DNA of 25,726 nucleotides from positions 1,849,928-1,875,653 of the forward strand of contig PJRA01000401.1 in the NCBI GenBank assembly GCA_016987375.1, written 5' to 3'. This stretch comes from Brachionus koreanus (lineage: Eukaryota > Rotifera > Eurotatoria > Ploima > Brachionidae). The translations under genes were made by a program, and so were the position numbers. Below, in pieces: positions 1 through 8,818 of the stretch (position 1 is the stretch's first letter; every line of letters starts with the position of its first letter). Under the pieces are notes generated by a model. That model did no database searches, had not been told where the DNA came from, and saw nothing but the letters and a program-made list of their open reading frames with translations.

Positions 1-693
1 CCCCGTCATAAGGGATTTCACAAAATTTAAGTCAAATTCCTTCAACTTTAATTTAATGCGGTTAATCAGCTGTTGCTCTGTTGAGGCTTGCCAACGTTCG
101 TTCATCCATGTTGTGCTTAACATAGAATAGTGAGCAGACGCTAAGTCAGGCCAAAAAACGTAGTCAAGGTCTACATGATACTCATGTATAAATGTGAGCA
201 GTCGTTTATTCAAGCATTCGTCTATATAGATGCTCGAGTTGATGGCAACCGACTTTGATAATCGAAAAAGAGGCTACATACCTCGATCAGATATGGCAAT
301 CCAAACAAGCACCTTCTTTGGAAACTTATCTTTTCCAGCAAACCGAACACTGTCCGGACTAGTAGACTTGTCATTTGTGTAATATCCAGCATTTCCCGGC
401 ATGTTGTCGCCCGCCAAAGTAAAGTACTTTTCGTTGTCCAAAATAAGCGAACATGGTGAACGATATAGCATATTTGAAAGTTTTTTACTCAATTTCTTGG
501 CTTTCTAATGCTGTACGGCGCTTTATTTTGGTGTTTTTTCACGTTTACGATATGAAATATCCATATTTGTTAACTGACGGCCAACTGTTGTCTGGTGGAC
601 ATTAAATTTTCTTGCTAGACGCCTTTGACTCACTCCAGTTCGGTTATTGGTCAATCTCTTCAGTTTTGTCCAATTTTAAAAAATTTCTTTTGC
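1..693 (-). pseudogene. Tc1/mariner-family transposase, decayed and cut by the window edge
   Basis: Reading the minus strand from 693 to 1 gives one continuous frame with no frameshift but four in-frame stops (near 676-678, 523-525, 505-507 and 271-273). The N-terminal part shows a helix-turn-helix stretch (GVSQRRLARKFNVHQTTVGR). After it come the first catalytic block (LILDNEKYF), the strand VLVWIAISDRG typical of the DDE/D fold, and the second aspartate block (FWPDLASAHYS). These are hallmarks of Tc1/mariner transposases, which cut and paste DNA at TA sites. The third catalytic residue may fall in the visible C-terminal part or beyond position 1, and was not pinned down. The stops make it inactive. 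Family assignment is confident; the subfamily is not. Confidence 0.88.
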
Positions 694-819
694 AATATTA
701 TAGCTAATTTTTAGTAGTTTATAAATAAATATATATATGATCCCCTGATCATTTGCATAATCGGGCATGTTAACTTAACTTTTGTCCATTTACTTATGCA
801 TCACCCGTTATATATGATG
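694..819. other. Transposon 5' flank with candidate terminal repeat
   Basis: This is the non-coding stretch upstream of the mariner transposase. It contains an AT dinucleotide run near 730. A phrase at about 784-808 (gtccatttacttatgcatca, followed by cccg) looks like a mariner terminal repeat. The opposite end of the element lies outside the window, so the repeat cannot be paired here; the call is inference. Confidence 0.35.
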
Positions 820-892
820 TTAGATGAACATGCAATATATTGAAGACTGAAATAACTATCTGGAGACTACTGCTATTGTGACGTTCATCTAA
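820..892. repeat. Small inverted-repeat hairpin (73 bp)
   Basis: The word ttagatgaac at 820-829 returns in inverted orientation as gttcatctaa at 883-892, with a short imperfect extension inward. It could be the remains of a very small inverted-repeat element or chance in AT-rich DNA. No coding potential is visible between the arms. Confidence 0.4.
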
Positions 893-1054
893 AAAAGTAA
901 ACCCGTGAGATGAAAAACAACAGTCAAATATTCAAAACTATTCATAGTAATTTAGATTATTCCAACAAATCAAAAACAATAGTAGATTAAGAGGGACGAT
1001 CCCAAAAAAGTTCTTAGTTGCTAAAAAAAGCTGCAGCGGTTCTAATAAAAACGA

Positions 1055-1279
1055 AATGGTCCCAGGCCCGCCAGCGATTTGCCGACCATTTGGCGAACCG
1101 TCCGACCAAACCGGCCGTCCAAGGCGTCCAAACTGTGCGATTCAGCCGCCCCAAAAGTTTGATCAAGACGATCTAACCGACCGAACCAGCTGATAGGACT
1201 TTTAGATCGGCTTTTTCGGTCGGTTTGGTCGGACGGTTCGCCAAATGGTCGGCAAATTGCTGGCGGGCCTGGGACCATT
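1055..1279. mobile_element. GC-rich inverted-repeat element (MITE-like, 225 bp)
   Basis: Arms of about 60 bp are almost perfect reverse complements. The left arm starts aatggtcccaggcccgcc at 1055 and the right arm ends ggcgggcctgggaccatt at 1279. Only one mismatch is seen in the outer arm (gcgatttgcc against gcaatttgcc), and complementarity continues imperfectly towards the centre. GC content is far above the surroundings. No transposase is encoded, so this fits a miniature inverted-repeat transposable element or fold-back element. No convincing target-site duplication is visible, so the family is unknown. Confidence 0.8.
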
Positions 1280-1462
1280 CTAAAAGGTATCGAATCTGAT
1301 GAGTCTGAGGTTGATAAAGAAAAATCTGTTCCAAAAAGAGCAAGAATCGAGTTAAAAAATCAAGACATAAGTGACAAAGAAACAAAATCATGTGAACAAT
1401 GCGGCGTACAAATGAGGAAAAGACGTTACTGGGCCTGTCCTAATAAATGTGTAAAAAAATAA
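1280..1462 (+). pseudogene. Coding remnant with C-terminal C4 zinc-ribbon motif
   Basis: From the edge of the inverted-repeat element an open frame of about 60 codons runs to a TAA at 1460-1462. It encodes an acidic/basic linker (GIESDESEVDKEK) and ends in CEQCGVQMRKRRYWACPNKC, a CxxC...CxxxC arrangement able to bind zinc. Short Cys-rich tails of this kind occur at the C-terminus of some transposases, including piggyBac-type ones, and in host nucleic-acid-binding proteins. The frame has no start codon of its own because the 5' side is replaced by the inverted-repeat element. It is therefore probably the broken 3' end of a larger gene, or a terminal exon. Family not recognised. Confidence 0.5.
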
Positions 1463-2338
1463 GACAATTAGTGCTACATTAGCAAAAAAATTATTTTTTC
1501 TTAATTTTAGTTGTCAAATTAATTAATTTGGAGTCGATTAATAAAAAAAAGCTACTTTTTTTAATTTTTATGATTTTTTTTATATTTAGCGGTTTTTTAA
1601 TTGGGGTGAAAAATTAAAAATTTTCAGATTATTCAGATTAGATATTTCAGATTTTTTGTTTGTTACCCGCGAGATGTGTACAAAAGGGAGAAATTTTTTG
1701 AAAAAAAACGGATTAGATTTGCCATGTCTCGATTCGAATTCCTCAAATACATTGTCAGTTTCTAGTAAAGAAAACTAAACTTCTATTTTTGATATTTAAC
1801 AAACTATTTTTGATAATTAAAAAAATTATCAAAAATTTAACTTTGCCGCTTTTTCTTATTTTCCAATCTGAAGAGGAAATCCAATATCGGCAGTTAATAC
1901 TTCTTTTATCTTCTTTTATAGCCGTATATCACATTTGCCTCTTTTTCATTAAGTCTTTCTTTTTATTTTGGTAACATGCTTTAAAACTTTATTTTGTCTT
2001 TTTAAAAACATTCAAGTATCTTTTTTTTTTATTTTTTGCTCGAGTCTTTTCTATCAAAAGTTGTTAAGGAAATAAGTCTTTTGGGCTTTAAGATTGATCA
2101 AAATTTTTCTAAACAAGCTTGTATCATCTCTTTAGTTGTGAACAAAAAATTATTTAGTATTTAAACACTCTTCTACTTGTCAACTTCTGCTAAGATACAG
2201 TTTTTTAAAGCTTTTATTTTACTCTAATTTGACTACTACTAAACTCTTAAAAGAGGCAATAATCAAACTAGCTAAGAGTAATTATTTTTAATATTCAAAT
2301 TTTTTTAGTTTAAATTTTATGTTAATAACTTTAACTTA
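1463..2338. other. AT-rich non-coding stretch
   Basis: Homopolymer-rich DNA with many stops in all frames. An open run at 1789-1974 (plus) has no ATG at its start and a leucine/isoleucine/phenylalanine-rich translation typical of AT-rich non-coding DNA. Nothing else recognised. Confidence 0.6.
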
Positions 2339-2550
2339 CACTAGCACCAAACGAGTCATTTGACTCGTTTAAAAAATTTTCAAATCCGCGTATCTTTTGA
2401 AAAGATTTTTCAAATAAATATGTCTTTCAAGAATTATGTAGATTTTAAAATTTCCTTTAAAAAATGACATTACTTTATAAAATTTTTATAGTTTTTTATA
2501 AGACATTTTTGAATTAAAAAAACATGAAAAAAAGCTTGGCGCTTCTAGTG
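2339..2550. mobile_element. Inverted-repeat element, CACTAG family, copy 1
   Basis: This 212 bp unit starts cactagcacca and ends tggcgcttctagtg, so its ends are inverted relative to each other. It is colinear over its whole length with 4414-4628. Shared landmarks are a gagtcatttgac near-palindrome close to the left end, ttttcaaataaatat in the middle and gaattaaaaaaacatg near the right end. Size, inverted ends, absence of coding capacity and presence in two copies identify it as a MITE-like family. No clear target duplication is seen at this copy. Confidence 0.8.
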
Positions 2551-3709
2551 TGAATGGCGTCAATTAGCTAAAATTTACTAGAATCAATGGCAAAATCTAA
2601 TAATGGAGAAAAAAAGTTTGTATTCTTTTACTCAAAATTAATAATTAGCTTTGTGATCAAGAGATCAATGTTGAAATTCACTACATTCAAGCTTTCTATC
2701 TACAATGATTTAAATTTAATTTTTATTAATTTTGTTAAAGCATTTGATTTAAATTTTTCAATGTAATTTTTCTAAATAGACAAAACTATATTTTTTATTA
2801 TTATTATTATTCTTTATTTAATTTTTAAAGATTTTAACTTTTTATCCAATTTAAATAAATAAATGAAGTGTTAATCAGTGTATTAGACAAGGACACTAGC
2901 CTGTTGATTAGCCTTGAAATTGTAAAAGTAAATTAAATCTAATCGAAGAATAAAATGTTTTTTTAAAAAATTATAGCTACTATTCCAGTACTTTTATTAG
3001 CAATTCCATTACTCCAATTTGCTAAAGAGGTTGCTGCACGGAGTTAATAATCTTCATCTTATAGTTAAAATCGTCTAAAAAAATTAATTTTTCTTAAGAG
3101 TTTTAAAATTTAAATGTTGTTGACTCTGATTTCAAATTAAACATTTATGTTAGTTTGGTTAAGACAAATTGGTTAAAATTGTAACACAAAGTTTGATTTT
3201 CATAAATTCATGAAATAAAAAAAATAAGTTGTTGTTGTATCTTTTAATATCAATGACAATTTTTGTTTAAAGCTTTAATTTTTGGACTTATCAATAAACT
3301 TTTTATATAAAAATCCCAAAAGAAGACACACTAAAACTAGTTATGAAACCCGCTAGAACTTAAACAGATTACATCATTTTTACCAGTTATGGAAAAGTTT
3401 ACATATCCTAATTGATTCTAAAGCTGATCTACCACCTCTAATTTATGTAGAAGAAATCAATTTTATTATTTTTTTCTTTTTTAATTATAAAGTCATAAAT
3501 TAAAAATAAATAACTCTCTTTAAAAATCTGAAATTTTATCTAAACGCCTTTTTTATAGAAACTTTTGCCATAAGTTAAAAGTTATTTCCTATGTTATCAA
3601 GCATGTGAATAAAAAAAATGGTTCGATAGATGATTGTCTTTTGTGTTATTGTTAGATTAAAAAATCAAAAAAGTAAGATCGATCATTAAAATTATTAAAA
3701 AAAAAAAGA
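2551..3709. other. AT-rich intergenic region, possible orphan exon traces
   Basis: No gene can be supported here. Two short stretches are less AT-biased: 2865-2925 (reads NEVLISVLDKDTSLLISLE in one frame) and 2977-3047 (reads IPVLLLAIPLLQFAKEVAAR before a TAA, with a possible acceptor 'attatag' before it). The reading phases of the two do not match across the intervening GT..AG, so they are not joined into a gene. The (att)n microsatellite near 2797 is the only simple repeat of note. Confidence 0.4.
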
Positions 3710-6450
3710 ATGGTAGCTTTATCATTGACAATTTTAACTTGTTTTAAAGTGGGTAAGAAAATTTTTTTGCTTTTTTTTGATGCCATATCATATGAAATAA
3801 ATCTTATAAATATAATTTTTAATTTATAATTTTTAAAAAGCATTCGTCTTCTCTTCGGGATTTAATAAAGAATATATAGATTATATTTTAAAAAATCCCT
3901 GGCAAAGAAATGAAAAAATAACAACTCAATCATCTGATGGAATGAAGAATTCTTTTAATTGTAATATTTCTCCTATTTCAAAACAAAGACCTACTAGTGT
4001 TCATGCTTTGAGACCACAAGATATTGAAGTTATTGCTGCTCTAGGAGATTCATTAACAGTAATTTAACAATTGGATATGAATAATAATTTTCTTACCTTG
4101 GCAAAAAAAAGGCAGCAAATGGCGCTAAGGCAACCAATATCTTGGGTTTAATTGAAGAGTGTAGAGGAGTTTCATGGTCAATGGGAAGCGAAAATCCAGA
4201 TATTAGAAAATCAATCACTTTACCAAGTAATTCAAATTTAAAATGACCTTTGAATATTTATTTTTTGTAAAGCTTATTTTAAAATTAATTTAATATTTCA
4301 CATTTATCTATATTAAGCTTCATAGACTATTTTAAAAATGTAAAAAATATGTGTCTATCGACTAAATTTAACCAAAAGACTTAAGTGAAAAAACGAAAAG
4401 AATCAAGTTTAAAACTAGAAGCACCATTCGAGTCATTTGACTTGTTTGAAAAATTTTTAAATCCTCGTATTTTTTGAATGGGTTTTTCAAATAAATATAT
4501 CTTTTTTGAATTTTGTAGATTTTAAAATTTTCTTTAAAAAATGATATTACTTAATAAAATTATTAAAGTTTTTTATAATATATTTTTGAATTAAAAAAAA
4601 CATGGAAAAATGCGTGGTGCTTCTAGTGTTAAAGAGAAAAAATTGCAATCTTGAACAGCTCTAATAACTAATTAATGAAAATTCTATGATGCTTTTTGTT
4701 TCATAGATTTGAGGTCATTACATAAGGCAAATTTGTACATGGTCTTCTTGTAAAGGCCTTGGTGTTGTTGTTAAGATAGTCCTGACTGATCGGTTTAGAG
4801 GCCGTTTTCTCGCTGAAAGGTCATCGTTCCTGATTTTGTGAGAATAATGAATTCCGACTACCCGTCTGAGTTGTTTCCGATATCCCTTTTTGTCTTCAGT
4901 CTGTTTCTGAGCCAATGTATCCATATAACATGTCTATAAAAGCTTTATGAAAGCATTGTGGAAATGGACACGCCTAAGCTCTGTGAGTCCTTTTCTCCTT
5001 GCCATCTTCCAGTGGCTCTTTTTCATTCTGCACCAATTTTAGTCAGCTGATTTGACTTAGTCATTACGAAATTAAATATATTCTGAATTATTTGCTTATT
5101 TCTGGAGATAAATAAAGATGAAAGATCATATAATCAATTCCAAAATTTTTATATTTTGAAAGAATTTTTTAAAATTAGAAATAATTTTGAGCAATTTCAT
5201 TAAATTTTGATCACAAGCTTCAAAAATTAAATACAAAAAAATTTTTTTTTTAAATCTTCTTCATAAAAATTTAAACACTTGAAAATTATATTTTAAACAA
5301 TTATTTTATTTTTTTTCTTCAAGATATTTTGAAGAAATTTAATCCAAACTTATATGGCGCCTCAACTGGTTCTGGTTCGTATACATCTAATAAGGCTGGA
5401 TTTAATATGGGACAACCAGGAAAAACTTCCAAGTTAAATTTATAAATAAAATGCTTATTTTTAACAATTTATCTAACTCTAGTGCAATGATGTCTCAAGC
5501 AAAAGAATTAATTTTAAAAATGAAAGCAACACCTGAAATTAACTTTAACGAGGCATGGAAATTAGTTACCATATTTGTCGGTGGCAACGATCTGTGTCTT
5601 GCTTGTGAAAATGTAAATTTAATTTATATATATATATTATTTATTTTGACAAAAAAAAAATTGTTTGATTTTATTAAAAGACAAAATTAACAGCTGAAAA
5701 TTACTTGAATAAAATTAGAAAAGTTTTGGACCATTTGAAATTGAATCTGCCAAAGACTTTAGTTAATCTTGTCGTTTCTCTGGATGTGACTGTAATTGAT
5801 GATTTATCTGGTACAACATGTAGAAATATGCAAAAGTAGCTTTTAATTTTAGAATTTTTAAAAAATATCTTTTCTTTCTAAGAACCTTTTGTGAATGTGG
5901 TTTATCTTCAGGATTTAGAAGTAGCCTCATAAACATGACACGCACCATTCAAAAGGGTACCGAAGATTTAATCAACAGCGGGATATTTGATACGTCAGAT
6001 GATTTTACAGTTGTTGCTCAACCTTTTATGAAGAATATGGGTGTACCTAAAAAAGTATTAATTCAAAAAAAAAATTAATGGTTTAGGCAAAATTCAATAA
6101 AAAATCTAAAATAATAAAGGAGGACGGTTCAGCTGATTATAGCTTTTTTGCACCTGATTGCTTTCATTTTAGTACAAAAGGACATGAGGCTAGTGCAATT
6201 GAACTTTGGAGCAATATGGTAAATGATTTTTGCCCAAAAATAATCTAAATTAAAATTAAAATTAAAAGTTGACTCCAGTTGGACAAAAGTCAGATAAATG
6301 GATCAACTTAGATAAGCCAATACCTTGTCCACAAGAGGTTTATTTATTTTAATTAATGAAAACTTTTTTTTTTATTTTGAAAATTCAAATTTATTAAATA
6401 ATTTTCTTAAGAGTTCTCCTTACATTTTTACAAACGTCAACAGCAAATGA
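3710..6450 (+). CDS. PLB1: Phospholipase B1-like secreted GDSL lipase (10 exons)
   Basis: Predicted lipase/phospholipase of the PLB1 branch of the SGNH/GDSL hydrolases, which remove fatty acyl chains from phospholipids, usually outside the cell. Proposed exons: 3710-3752, 3841-4058, 4112-4226, 5324-5432, 5483-5612, 5681-5835, 5883-6054, 6087-6218, 6269-6337, 6412-6450, giving 393 residues. All introns are GT..AG and the phases match. Residues 1-21 (MVALSLTILTCFKV...) look like a signal peptide. Catalytic blocks: GDSLT with nucleophile Ser85; GGNDLC at 195-200; APDCFH with Asp338 and His341. Further family matches are RGVSWSMG, LPNILKKFNPNLYG, TFCECG, DDFTVVAQPF and the C-terminal ESSPYIFTNVNSK. 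Length fits a single-repeat invertebrate PLB. Uncertain points are exon 1, the only part without family similarity, and the donor of the seventh intron: 6055 gives an intron of only 32 bp, while 6043 gives 44 bp and a protein four residues shorter. The second intron (1097 bp) has gained transposon insertions. No frame-breaking change was found. Confidence 0.88.
4414..4628. mobile_element. Inverted-repeat element, CACTAG family, copy 2 (intronic)
   Basis: Second copy of the family at 2339-2550, lying inside the long intron of the lipase gene. Its ends are cleaner: left actagaagcacca, right tggtgcttctagtg, a near-perfect inverted pair. The left end is preceded by ttaaa and the right end is followed by ttaaa, which suggests a TTAA-containing target duplication as made by piggyBac-type transposases; with this base composition it could be chance. 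The two copies differ at scattered positions and by small indels, so neither is a fresh insertion. Confidence 0.82.
4690..5030 (-). pseudogene. Possible LINE-type reverse transcriptase tail fragment
   Basis: This segment of the long lipase intron is clearly richer in GC than its surroundings. On the minus strand it is open at 4924-4718 and contains YRKQLRRVVGIHYSHKIRND, preceded in a shifted frame by LYGYIGSET. Together these resemble the 'YG-x-E-T-W ... LRR-I-L-G-I ... I-x-N' region that follows the reverse transcriptase domain in many non-LTR retrotransposons. The required frameshift and lack of any upstream polymerase motif mean it is at most a dead fragment. Assignment is by motif resemblance only. 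Confidence 0.4.
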
Positions 6451-6495
6451 GGCAGCCAAAATATATTTTAATATTTTTCAAGTTTTAAAAATTTT

Positions 6496-6512
6496 AATAA
6501 ATTGCAAATAAA
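6496..6512 (+). terminator. Polyadenylation signals of the lipase gene
   Basis: Two AATAAA hexamers at 6496-6501 and 6507-6512 lie 46-62 bp after the predicted stop codon, a normal distance for 3' end formation. In this base composition single hexamers are common, so the support comes from position rather than the motif alone. Confidence 0.5.
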
Positions 6513-7728
6513 AGTCTTAAAGACAAAAAATTTTTTAAAATTTTTCAGATACGATCCTTTTGAAAGCATATTTGATATTCTTTTTAAGAACAAATTATCT
6601 TACATTCTCCTTTTGGGTCTTCTTAAATTGATCTATTTAAATAATTAATTTATCACTATTAATTATTAAGTAAAATTTAAATTTCAAATTTTTTTATATC
6701 CTGTGTTATAAAAAATTATGAATTTTTCAATAATAGAAAAAAAATTTAATTTTATTTTTATTTTTCAATAATAGAGGATATCTAAGCATAGCTCTAAAGA
6801 GCTGTAGCAGCCGCTTTTTTTTGTTTCACCATCCAGCTATCAACCTTCGCTTTAAAGCTTTTTAGGCTCTGCATTTATTTAAATAATAAAGAGAGGACCT
6901 AGCCTTTTGGAACTTTGGAAATCCATTTTTAATCTTTATCCAAATTGAGTTGGTATCCCCTACAAATACTACTACTGCTCTTTGTGAACGTTCTAAAAGA
7001 AGAGCCTTTATCGAATTTATTTTTTTCTTCTATTGGAAACAAGAAAAAGATTTTTTAAATTGTAAACGACTGGTGAATTTTCTTTTAAACGAGTCGCATT
7101 TTCTTGAAAAAAGCAACTCAAATAAAGGGAAATTTTTGACTCAAATACTAGCAAGTTTCTTGCATTTATGGTAACTTCTATTTTATGAAATACGGTAAAA
7201 ATAAACAGAATTGGGTGCTCTACATAATGATAACTATTTTTTTTAAATTCTAAAAAATTTTAACTTTGCGATAAATTTATAAATTTTGAAATTATGCTAA
7301 TAAAAATAGTGATCAATTTTTTGAAAATAAAAAATTAGGCTTCAATTTGAATTGAACCCATTTATTTTTATTCTAAGATTAGATTTTTCAAAAATTAGTT
7401 TTAAAATCTAAATTTCAGACATATTTAAATTAGTGAGAAATCAAAACAGCTGTTTAATAAATCCGAGGGTTTTTTAGACCAACTTTTAAGTCGAAACTAG
7501 ATGCATGGCTTGTGAAAAAAAGAAGTGACTACTATAGCTCATTGGAGCTCTGCTCGGACAATTTTCTGAGTTGCAGTTCAACTTACTACAACTACTAAAT
7601 TATATCTTAAATGTTTTTATACAGAAATAAAATTTCATATGAGCATCTTTTTTTTAATTCTTAAAAAATTTAATTAATGTTCAGAAAATAAAACCGATTA
7701 CGAGCTATAGAAAAAGATATAAAAATTA
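6513..7728. other. AT-rich intergenic region with a possible hAT scrap
   Basis: Mostly homopolymer-rich non-coding DNA. Around 6900-7010 one plus-strand frame reads ELVSPTNTTTALCERSKRR, which loosely recalls the C-terminal dimerisation block of hAT transposases (a proline, then Thr/Ser-rich, then ER-S). The similarity is short and no neighbouring block supports it. The ATG-less open run at 6950-7174 is not considered a gene. Confidence 0.3.
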
Positions 7729-8470
7729 ATTCGATATAACGAGTTTCGATATAACGAAAACTTGATATAACGAGCTTATAATGAAATACCGCTTAATCAT
7801 TTTCTTAAGAATAAAAACTTCCTATAACGAGCTTGAACAAAAGAAATTTTTTCACACTTTTTATATAAAAAAAAATAAAAATAAAACAATTAACTTATCT
7901 TCATGATTAACTATAAATCACCAGAAAACATTTCCTATCTAATTGTTTATAAAAAATGTCTAATCTTAATCAAAAAAAAAAGAAAGTGTATTTCACTTGA
8001 AACAAAAGTTGAAATAATAAAAAAACATTGCGAACAAAAAATCGCTACTTCAATTCTCGCAAAAGAGTATAGCGTCAACACATCGACCATTTCGACAATT
8101 CTCTCGTCTAATGAAAAAATTTTAGAGCACTTTGAGAAGAACTTGTGCGGTCCAGAAAAAAAAAAGAATCAAATTATCGAGTTTCGATGATGTCGATAAA
8201 GCCGTTTTGTTTTGGTTCGAAGATTTTTTTTTGAATAAAAACCAAGATTTCTCAAAAATAGTTGATTTTTTGTTTAATATTGAAAATGTTGTGATTGAAA
8301 AATGTAATACCAAACAAACATCTATTAAAGATTTTGTAAAAAAACAATAATTTTATATTTTTTTTCCTTTTTTATTTATTTTTTTACCAATAAACATTTA
8401 GAAAAAAAAAATTTTTTTCCCATCTTTTTCAATGCAATTTCGATATAACGAGTTTCGATATAACGAGAAT
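7729..8470 (+). mobile_element. Internally deleted pogo/Tigger-type DNA transposon
   Basis: Boundaries are set by clusters of the motif tcgatataacga found on both sides of a transposase remnant. Left copies lie at 7731-7742, 7746-7757 and 7763-7774 (variant), with a weaker one near 7820-7830. Right copies lie at 8440-8451 and 8455-8466. Related pogo/Tigger elements in other animals carry similar 'CTCGATATAACGA' words near their termini (recalled from family knowledge, not checked). The coding part retains the DNA-binding N-terminus and what looks like the extreme C-terminus but lacks the catalytic core, so this is a non-autonomous deletion derivative. Exact ends and a TA target duplication could not be fixed. 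Confidence 0.65.
7903..8350 (+). pseudogene. pogo/Tigger transposase remnant (CENP-B-type HTH, no DDE core)
   Basis: The first frame (7903-8190, first ATG at 7903) contains ISLETKVEIIKKHCEQKIATS and then SILAKEYSVNTSTISTILSS followed by NEKILEHFEK, a close fit to the CENP-B/Tigger N-terminal helix-turn-helix that binds transposon ends. A poly-A run at about 8156-8165 shifts the frame. The next frame continues with DDVDKAVLFWFEDFF, matching the 'L-x-x-A-L-x-x-W-F' start of the second HTH domain. It then passes almost at once into TKQTSIKDFVKKQ and a TAA at 8348-8350, resembling the transposase C-terminal tail (K-Q-T-x-I-x-D-F-F). The second HTH and the whole DDE nuclease are absent. It could at most make a DNA-binding protein, and the frameshift argues against even that unless the gene is spliced. 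Confidence 0.75.
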
Positions 8471-8818
8471 TTAATCAATTTAATTTATTCAAATTAATCA
8501 AGATTTAAGATCGATAAAATTTTTTTTGATTAAATATTTAGTATGTAAAACCCATATTGGTGTCTGTGATCCACGAATCGAGATGATTAATATGTTTCTA
8601 TTTCAGAGATTATTTTAAAAAAGTAAAATAGCTATGAATTTTAATAAAAAATTTAAAATTATATTAGGTATTTAGGTGAAGACAAACTAGGACAATTTCC
8701 TCAAGAATTACTTGCATTTTTAAATTTCTATATAATCATAAAATATTCTCAAATAAATTAAAATAGCTAGTTACCCAAGGAAAACTCGATACAAATTAAC
8801 CACTATTTTTTGACTAGA

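Noticed and set aside
1042..1391. Minus-strand open runs across the GC-rich element
   Set aside because: They are read through the inverted-repeat arms and the antisense of the zinc-ribbon frame; translations repeat the hairpin and show no motif.
1725..1745. gattcgaattcc resembling a tRNA B box
   Set aside because: No A box, acceptor stem or anticodon arm could be folded around it.
2865..3047. Two short stretches that might be exons of an unknown gene
   Set aside because: The joining phase fails for both nearby donors, and neither stretch has a recognisable motif or a start.
6900..7174. Possible hAT transposase C-terminal block (PTNTTTALCERS)
   Set aside because: Only a dozen residues resemble the family, no supporting blocks on either side, and the frame has no ATG at its start.
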